From Deuterostichococcus epilithicus (Eukaryota; Chlorophyta; Trebouxiophyceae; Prasiolales; Stichococcaceae): 64,000 bases of DNA. Made by a program: the position numbers and the translations under genes. Below, piece after piece: positions 56,601-64,000 of the stretch (positions within the stretch are counted from its first letter, which is position 1; each line of letters starts with the position of its first letter). The DNA lies in the NCBI GenBank assembly GCA_033439295.1, contig JAVTLE010000005.1, positions 2,530,501-2,594,500 on the forward strand, written 5' to 3'. The notes beneath the pieces are model-generated. The model worked only from the letters and a program-made list of their open reading frames with translations, did no database searches and had not been told where the DNA came from.

Positions 56601-59091
56601 CGTCCATGCATTGACTTTGGTCACCTCCTCAGGCTTGGGCTCCTGGACGGTTGAAAGGAAAGCCGAAATGGCCGTTTCAGGCTGCAATCCCAGCCAGGCA
56701 CCGGTCGCGGGGACTCCCTGCACCCCCGGCTCTGCTTCAGGAGCATGCCACTGTGGACTGAGGGGACACACAGGGATGGGGAAGTTGCACTTGTGCCTCA
56801 CGTCACAGTTGCCAAGACCCAAAAGAAGTCGAAGCATCGATGGGTGTTGCAGCCAGCTGAACGGGGATGTGGGCACACTGCGCAGGGGGACCTGGGGCAG
56901 GGCGTGTGGTAGACGTCGGATGACAGACATGAGTGTCGGTCGTGCGAGACATTTTCATGCCTGCTGCCACTGACAGCCAATGGCGGTCCTACATGCAGGA
57001 GGAATTCCAGGGAATGCGTGGGGAGCGGTGGAGGAGCACCATCATGAGCCTCCCGTGCGCAAGACTTGTTGAGGCCCTCAAGACAGGCAGGGGCGGTGTT
57101 GTGTGCAGGAGGACCTGTGGCGCAGCATGTGGGAGTCGGCGGTGGACGACACCCTCGCCAAGCTGCTGGGCACCACGCAGGCCAGCAACCTGTCCTACCT
57201 CGGCGTCAGCAATTATGGCCGCCTGGACGCAAAGCAGGTGGGCGCGGCCTTTCAATTAAATTCATTAATTGACTGATAGGCTGCACGGCTGCATGACGAT
57301 CGCCCGAGACTCGCCCGAAGCACAGCGCATCGACAGCCGTGCCGGGGCTTCAATTCGTGCTCTGGACGTGCCGCGACAAGCTGAGAGGCCCCATCAGCGA
57401 GCACCGGACGTGCCGCGCCAGCGCCGCTGCACAGTCGAAGCAGCGCACACACGGCATACTACCCAGTGACGTATGGTTGATGGCAGACGCTGTGTGACCA
57501 TGGCTAACCGGATGTTGATGTGGCTCTGACACGTTCCTCCCTTGTCGTCACCTGTGGACAAGGCAGGCTGCATTCGCAACGGGTCACAAGTCGCCGTAAC
57601 CGGCTGTGCTAGCAGAAGCTGTGCTTGCAAAACCAAGCACACAGCACAGACACCAAAATCAAGTCGCCTTGATCACAACTCAACGCTTTGTCTTATGTAC
57701 ATGCGGTTGTTGCTTCGGCAGGAGCACTTGGCGTGCTTCTTCCCGGGCAACATGGCGCTGGGTGTGTACACTGGTGCCGTGAAGGGCGCCAAGGCTGCGG
57801 AGTACATGCGGGTCGCCAAAGCGGTCACCTACACCTGCTGGCAGATGTACGAGCGCATGCCCAGCGGTGCGCCTCCTGCAGGGTCCTCTCAGCGGAGCAG
57901 TCATCTGCAGTTATCTGCGATCGTTTTCAGCAGCGTCGCAAGCCGTGCTGTGAGCTCGTGCTGTGAGCCCGTGCAGGTCGCCGTGGGCGGCCATGTTGAC
58001 GTGGATTCTCTTCTCCGCCGCTGCTGTGCTACCGCTGCAACTGGCTGATGTGACGGTTGCTGCTCCCGGCCTCATGGGCGCTGAGGCCTGTGGGTTGCTG
58101 TTTCAATACGCAGCCCGGTGAACATGACGCCGCGCCCCTCTGCACAGGCCTGTCGCCGGAGGTGGCACTGCTGTTCGACTCGTCGGAGAAAGCCAACGAG
58201 CTGACGCCCAACCCGGCGTACAACATCCTGCGACCTGAGACGGTGGAGTCGTTCTTCTACCTGTGGCGCATCACCGGCGACCCGGTGTACCGGGAATGGG
58301 GCTGGAAGTGCGTCTCTGCTTCTCCCACTTGCTTCACGAAAACGCTGTGCTGAGACAGTGCTGACGCGTAGACCTGCAGCAGCCAGAGCCAGCCTGCGCT
58401 CCTCCTCGTCGTGATGTTGCAATCGTCAAAGTCACCTCATCAATCCTCTCATCTTGCTGAAGTACAACCAGCCAGCCCCGCAATTCCCTTTGAACAAGTG
58501 CAGAAGCAAGGTCCGCATCAATTCGCAGGGTGTTCCAGGCCTTCGAGAAGCACTGCAGGGTGGACAACGGGTATGTGGGCACGCCGGACGTGACGCGTGT
58601 GCCCCCCTACCACGACGAGACCATGCAGTCTTTCTTCCTTGCGGTGTGCATGGTTTTCCACTTGCAACCTGAACGGCGGCCCATCTCGAATATCCACATC
58701 AAACTGCCGCTTGGGCCATTTGCTCGATGCAAACGGGAAGAAGGAAAGGCCGCTGCGGCGGCGCGACCTGTTTGTCCAAAGACAGACACGGCCTGTCGAG
58801 TTCACGAGCTGCCGCCATCGCATGCTTCGAGTGGACGACGTACACAAGCAAAAGCGAGGCCGGCTGCGGCGACATGACCTGCTTCACGTTTCGTACTCGC
58901 AGGAGACGCTGAAGTACCTGTACCTACTGTTCAGCCCGGAAGAAGTGATGCCGCTGGACGAATGGGTCTTCAACACGGAAGCACACCCGTTGAGAGCCGC
59001 TAACGGCGTCAAGAGCCACCGGACGAGCGGCAACCGGCAGGACGCGCGACTTAGGCAAAAGAGCTTCGCCGGGCTCTTGAACCAGACTTGA
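53672..59091 (+). CDS. Class I alpha-1,2-mannosidase (GH47), Golgi/ER type II membrane enzyme
   Basis: Trims alpha-1,2-mannose from N-glycans. ATG 53672 opens a short cytosolic tail ([20 protein letters not shown]), then a membrane anchor exon ([20 protein letters not shown]). A Gly/Arg-rich stem (about 54310-54550) leads to the (alpha/alpha)7 domain: [216 protein letters not shown], stopping at 59091. Catalytic acid regions ([20 protein letters not shown]) are intact. About fifteen exons; the family order is complete, so it is probably functional in early N-glycan trimming. Confidence 0.95.
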
Positions 59092-59577
59092 TACGTAGCT
59101 AGACCGATCGGCTCCGTGTTGTGCAGCCGTCTCGAACACTTTGAACAATCTGCTGGTAACCGAAGAGATGTGGTGGCGGTGAGAACCTGAAAAAGTGTCA
59201 TTGAGCATTGGCAGTGGAAGTCTGAGCAGGTGCAGCCGCAGGGCGCAACTGCAATGAGCTGGTTGAGCGGCTGCTGCCAACAATGCATGGACGGAGGGCG
59301 TGGGGTGCGACAGGGTAGAGTATTCAGGCGGCCTAGCTTCAAAGGTCCTAGACCCGATAGTCGAATGACCTCTGGAAGCATGCCATCGGATGAATGAGCC
59401 TTGTCAACTCTCCTATCTACTCACTCACTCAGGACCAGACTGCAGATGTACTTCGCAAACCAAAAAGACAGACACCTCTCAGAAAGCACCTCTCTATTCC
59501 AGTGCGCGCAAGCCAATCAATGCTCTCTAGTTCACATCGCCAGTGCTGCATTCCCCTGGACTCCAATTGGAAGGGCT
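59092..59577. other. Convergent 3' region of GH47 and ELO genes
   Basis: About 490 bp between two facing stops. A few short open frames but no similarity; no TGTAA seen. Confidence 0.4.
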
Positions 59578-61058
59578 TCAAACGGACTTCTTCTGGCCGG
59601 CTGGCCGCTTGGCGCCGCCGTGCTTGCTGAGGTAGAACTTGAGGAACAGCGCCAGCAGCGTGATCATGTAGAAGAACAGCAGCGTAGACAGCTGCTTGGG
59701 ATAAGGCGAGTACAGGCGGCAGTATGCCGCCTGGCCCATCATCGTCACAAATTGGAACATCTGGAACTGGGTCAGGTAGCGCCCCCACCACAGGTATTTG
59801 CGCTTTGTCTTCTCGTCCTTGAAGACTGTCGCCATGAGATAGTAGGTGTACCTGTGGGGGAGGATGCGACAAGCGTCGACAGGGACGCGCACCCAAAAGT
59901 TTGTCATGTGTGCTCTCTCAGTGGTCGGCAGTGCAGGATCTCGACAATCGCAGCTGGTACAATGCACGTCGCCCAGGCCAAGGGCCTCACATGAGAACGT
60001 GGACGAAGGAGTTGAGTGCGCACGAATAGTATGCTGCAATCGAAGACAATGTGGCCTTCAGCGGCAGGCGTCACAGCAAGTTGCGTGTTCCTGCTGAGGC
60101 ATACACGAAAGCAGACTGATCGTTTGCACATCAACGCTGTTGTCTGCAGGTTCCCACCGTCGCCGCCGGGCGCAGTGCGTGCAATCGCCCACCTGCAAGC
60201 ACATCGGCTGGCAGCTTGCAGCTGACTGCGAAACTTCCAACACATGGACCGCACGCAAGGCGTGTGCTGCATGCGCAATGGACTTGTGTAGGAACTTCAA
60301 TCATGTATCTCACCAGATGAAGGATATCGACGCATGGTGGTACACGTGCAGCACCGAGATCTGTTGCACCTTGCCCTTCAGCAGCATGATGATCTGCGGC
60401 GCGGCATTCGCTTCAGCCGCCCTATATTCGATGTCAACAGGCAATCGCTGCGGGCCGCACCAAAAAGCAGGTGAATCGAAGCGTGCAAGGTACACTGGAC
60501 TCGCCGTGTCAAGGAACTCGTAGAACTTTGACATGTAGAACACATAAATGGTGAGCCCCATGCCGCGCTCGCTGGGTGTGTATGCGTTTCCCCAGAAGTT
60601 GTAGCGGTGTACACGCGCCCAGTATATCGCTGAGGACGCCATGCCGGCGCTGAGCAGGATCAGCACCACATTGTGCGCCTGCGCATGTATGCAAGTGATT
60701 CAGTCAGACACCTTGTGCAAACACGGCGAGTCTCGATATTGTGAATGCGCATCGGAGACATCACGTATGCACTGACCTGGACGAGTCTCTTGAGCCATGC
60801 CGGGTCCGGCGTGGTGCTGGGCTTCCGCTGCCTGAGGACCGCTGAGCCGACCGTCACGATCAACAGGTACGCGGCGATCAGGGTGACCGCCGGCGTGGGC
60901 GAGTCGGCAAACGGCAGATCCCGCGTGATCGCGCTAGCTGGTTTTGCCACATCCCCAAAGCCGGCGAAGCTCAGGCCATCAAACACTTTCGCTGACAGCC
61001 ACGCATCATAAGACTCCCACCGCGCCAGCAGCTCCGGCGGCAGCAGGGATGCCACCAT
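59578..61058 (-). CDS. ELO-family very-long-chain fatty acid elongase (3-ketoacyl-CoA synthase)
   Basis: ER multi-span condensing enzyme extending acyl-CoA by two carbons. ATG 61056-61058 opens MVASLLPPELLARWESYDAW, followed by SPTPAVTLIAAYLLIVTVGS (first membrane span). Next: NVVLILLSAGMASSAIYWAR, VFYMSKFYEFLDTA (K-x-x-E-x-x-DT motif), IMLLKGKVQQISVLHVYHHA (HxxHH metal/active-site box, near 60330), SISFIW, AYYSCALNSFVHVLM spliced to YTYYLMATV (N-x-x-H-x-x-MYxYY box), KYLWWGRYLTQFQMFQFVTM, and a last span with LFFYMITLLALFLKFYL, ending in a Lys-rich retrieval-like tail (GAKRPAGQKKSV, stop 59578). HVYHH rather than HxxHH with Q upstream fits PUFA-type elongases acting on delta-5/6 substrates, but chain-length and substrate cannot be told by eye. 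Five exons. Confidence 0.94.
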
Positions 61059-61369
61059 GCGAGTATGCTTGATACAGCTTTGGAGACACCTGCAAACTCA
61101 GTCTGATCCTGCATCTGCATGAATGCTTGGAATTATGCATGTGTCACGATCTCACAACTTCCATCCCCCTCGGCGGGCTCTCCCGCGCGTCAAAACGTGC
61201 TGACCTGGCATTTCCGAGTGCAGTCCTTCGAGCACAGCCTGCCCCACTCGCCTCACACAGCGCAGCACAGTTGCAAAGCGGGAAGGTTCGTACTCGACAT
61301 TCATCTCGTTGGCCGTCGGCGCACACATGGCCGCGCGATAACGGCGCTCGGAACGGCTGTTCGTTGACT
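61059..61369. promoter_or_regulatory. Divergent promoter region between ELO and the hnRNP F/H-like gene
   Basis: About 310 bp between two start codons pointing apart. No core element is recognised. Confidence 0.4.
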
Positions 61370-63999
61370 ATGAATCGGTATGCGAGGCCCGGTGGCACCA
61401 CGAGTAGTACGGAATCCCGTGTCCTCAAGCTCAAGGGCTTGCCATATTCCGCTCGCGAGGAGGACCTGCGCGTGTTCTTCGAAGGCTACCAGCTGAGCAA
61501 GGTACTTCCGACACGGCTCTGTCGTCCCGTTGCACGGCTAGCACCAGGCCGCAAAGGCGTCAGCACGACTGCTGAATAGTCGGTATTGCAAATGATGATG
61601 CCACCAAACCAAGGTTGCCGAGATGCTTTTGGAACAGGTGGCGCTCGTCTTGGAACCCGATGGGCGCCCAAGCGGTCTGGTGCGTTGGACTGCTTCTGAT
61701 GACAGCGTGGTTCACTCTGAACTCCCGACTAGACCTGCAATCTGCAGGCTCTGCGGCGTATCTCGAGGAGCAGCGGCACGGTCATGTCTGCTGTGAAGTG
61801 TCTGATCCCGTCGCGCGGCCGTGCACCTGCCGAGAAAGTGACATTTGCTCCATGAGTATTGTCTTTTGCAGGCCTTTGCCGAATTTGAGAGCAGCGAGGA
61901 GGCCGTGAGGGTACGCGTATTTTCCTGCTGCCAGCCTCGCAGCTGTCCGCCGTCCGCCTGAGCAGCACAGATGTGATCACCAAATCCCACCTGAGTTTGC
62001 CTGCCTACTGCGCACATGATTATTCCCTTCTTCCTCCCCAGGCGATGTCATCACGCAACGGCGACTACATCGGCGACCGGTATGTCAAGCTGCTGCGGGT
62101 GCCACCGGAGGAAATGGAGGAGCAGACGGGCGGCTTTGGCAGTGCCATGCTGGGCGGCGGCGGGCCCGGCATGGGCGGCCACTTTGGCGCCATGCAGCAG
62201 GGCTTCCCGCAGCAGGGCAACGCTGGCGGCGTGATGGCACAGCAGCAGCAGCAGCCACAGCAGCAGCAACACGCGCAGCAGCAGCAGCGGCCAGGCCAGC
62301 TGCCGGTGCAGCCGCGACCCAACGCCTGGATGCAGGTGCAGTCGTGTGCAGCCGAACAGCACGCATATTGCCACTCGTTCTCAGGCACATGGAGTGATAC
62401 TGCCAAATGCCTCGAGCGCGGTCCGCTGAACTGCAGAATGACTTCCTGTGAATCGCAGACGACTCTCACAACCCACACAATGTGCAATGTTGCAGGGCAG
62501 CGGCCCGACAGAGCAGGGAGGCTTCGGACAGCAGGGGCAGATGCCCAACTTCGGCGTGTCGGGGCAGCAGCAGGTGGCTGGCTTCGGGCAGCAGCAGGGA
62601 AGTTTTGGATATGGCATTCACGGCGGCGGTGGCGGCCAGGGCTGGAGTCCCATGAATGCGCCGCAGGCCTTTGGCGGCTACAACCCCGCACAGCAGCAGC
62701 AGCAGCAGCAGGGCGGCGTCCTCCTGTTTCCGGGGTGCGCCTCATCCTGCCGTCTGTGAGCAACCCAGCAGACCGTGTGTGGGCGTCGCCTGCAGCACCA
62801 CATGCGCAGGGCTGGCAAGCTGAAGGCCGAAGCTGCCTCGATGTGATGCTGCATGGCTGATGTGGGTGACGGTCTCCAACCACAACAGGCTGCTGATCAT
62901 CCTTCCCGTGTCGACCTGGCGCAGCAATGGTCTGGGGGGCATGCCGGGCGGACTTGGGCCGTGGGCCGGCAGTTCCGCCAGCAGCGGCCCGCCCATCAGC
63001 CTGCCGCCAGACGATGGGCAGAAGCCCATCGCCGTCCTCATAGCAGAGCAGCAGGTGGGGGCTGCAGAATATCCCTCGCAGTCAGTGACATGTGCACCTG
63101 CTGTCCTGCCAAGAGCGGCGGGAGATGTGCAGGGTTGACACGACATAATAACAGAAGCTGGTGTCAGATGAGGCCGACTCTTGCTGTCGTTCGGTTTCTC
63201 AATAGCGTTTTGCTCCTCCACAGGCCGCGATTCGGGACGCGCAGCGAGCGGCGTCGGCGGCGACGCCCTCCTACCAGCAGGCCTTGGGCGGCGTCAGCGG
63301 CGGCATGCCGCAGATGCAGCAGCCGGGCATGCAGCAGGGGGTCGGCATGGGCTTGGGCGGCGCCGTGCACCCTGCGACGCCGCCGCTGGGCCAGGTGCGG
63401 TCTGCTCAGTCCGCTTTCAAGTGATGTCAGGTTGGTGCAGTGTCAACTTGGAACCGGGATACACGTTGTCACTGCACATTTCACGGCAGCACTTTCCGAA
63501 CCCGCTGCGACTGCAGGGCCAATCTGCGGCTGGTTCGCCCGGGCAGCATGGCTCAGGCCCCCAGCGCTCGCAGCAGAGGGTTGTCAAGACGGATGGCAGC
63601 ACTATCAAGGTAGGCTGTCCTTTTGTGTGATCTGAGATTTCTGCTCTGTCACGGTGCAGCAGAACCTCACAATGCCCATATGACATTAATGGGGGGCGGT
63701 CATGCCTCCGTTGCGTGTCGTTGCTGAGATCCAAAGACAGGCACCATGCAGATTTCTGAAAGAGCAAACTCCTGCAGATCCGAGGCCTGCCGTTCCGGGC
63801 CACGCCCGAGGAGATTCTTGCATTCTTTGACGGGTACGCCTGTCTGCGCGACTCCCTGTTTTTGGGCACCGACGGCCGGGGGCGGCCGAGCGGCGAGGGC
63901 TGGCTGACGTTTGAGGCACCCGAGGAGGCGTTACGCTGCGCGCGGGAACGCAACCGGCAGTACATGGGGAGTCGCTACCTGGAGATCAGCCTGTGCTGA
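61370..63999 (+). CDS. hnRNP F/H-like RNA-binding protein with two quasi-RRMs
   Basis: ATG 61370 opens MNRYARPGGTTSSTESRVLK, then LKGLPYSAREEDLRVFFEGY, VALVLEPDGRPSGL, AFAEFESSEEAV and GDYIGDRYVKLLRVPPEEME: a quasi-RRM of the hnRNP F/H/GRSF1/ESRP class (R-RGLP--AT--D---FF, DGRPSGEA-VEF, RYIEL). A long Gly/Gln/Met-rich, low-complexity centre follows, with poly-Gln runs (62239-62290 and 62692-62715) and FGYGIHGGGGG-type segments. The second qRRM is IRGLPFRATPEEILAFFDGY, FLGTDGRGRPSGEGWLTFEA, PEEALRCARE and YMGSRYLEISLC, stopping at 63997-63999, one base from the window end. Such proteins bind G-tracts and control splicing. The low-complexity centre between the domains is prion-like in composition. 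About ten exons. Confidence 0.9.
62692..62715 (+). repeat. CAG trinucleotide run encoding poly-Gln
   Basis: Near-perfect CAG run in the coding exon of the hnRNP F/H-like gene; a second, interrupted CAG tract lies at about 62239-62290. Confidence 0.85.
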
Positions 64000-64000
64000 A

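Noticed and set aside
1-64000. Mobile elements, viral remnants, CRISPR arrays, rRNA and tRNA genes
   Set aside because: No reverse transcriptase, transposase, capsid or integrase-like reading, no long terminal or inverted repeats, no spacer arrays, and no cloverleaf with A/B boxes was found by eye.

Overview
The window is nuclear DNA from a green alga. It is GC-rich and dense in genes. Nearly every gene is cut into many short exons by GT-AG introns, with at least two likely GC-AG introns. Photosystem I PsaH carries a chloroplast transit peptide, the ubiquitin-like RTF2 is of the plant type, the D-cysteine desulfhydrase is plant-like, and several genes have the chlorophyte TGTAA poly(A) signal about 130-200 nt after the stop. 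A core chlorophyte, perhaps a trebouxiophyte, fits best; this is inference from content and style. I see no CRISPR array, rRNA, convincing tRNA or intact mobile element.

Layout. 1-565 (+): 3' end of an unrecognised gene with two Trp-rich repeats. 646-2555 (-): secretory-pathway membrane protein with a C2H2 finger. 3085-6378 (+): MnmE tRNA-modification GTPase. 6823-10879 (-): selenium-binding protein/methanethiol oxidase. 11250-13649 (-): Trm10 tRNA m1G9 methyltransferase. 14288-17403 (+): RGP1 of the Ric1-Rgp1 Golgi GEF. 18110-19909 (-): two-repeat carboxymuconolactone-decarboxylase-like protein. 21001-24605 (-): GINT1-like GT64 glycosyltransferase. 25024-27278 (+): RTF2. 28032-31283 (+): aldo/keto reductase with an N-terminal ShKT domain. 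31676-32788 (+): MOG1. 33221-39285 (-): a large gene joining a CW zinc finger to a TET/JBP-like 2OG-Fe(II) dioxygenase. 39477-41695 (+): short-chain dehydrogenase. 42285-44820 (+): D-cysteine desulfhydrase. 45217-47237 (+): STI1-motif protein, followed by or joined to a DHHC palmitoyltransferase to 49847. 50112-51301 (+): PsaH. 51909-53178 (-): ribosomal protein L35/uL29. 53672-59091 (+): GH47 alpha-mannosidase. 59578-61058 (-): ELO fatty acid elongase. 61370-63999 (+): hnRNP F/H-like RNA-binding protein.

The genes form a normal eukaryotic mosaic, not a pathway cluster. Loose themes are tRNA modification (MnmE, Trm10), Golgi and membrane traffic or glycosylation (RGP1, GINT1-like, GH47, DHHC) and sulfur metabolism (methanethiol oxidase, D-cysteine desulfhydrase). 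The most interesting locus is the candidate CW-TET/JBP gene, a possible histone-reading nucleic-acid dioxygenase. Next is the ShKT-aldo/keto reductase, whose splice phases allow one secreted fusion protein. Exons were assigned by eye from family similarity and splice-site phase, so inner exon borders are approximate unless stated.
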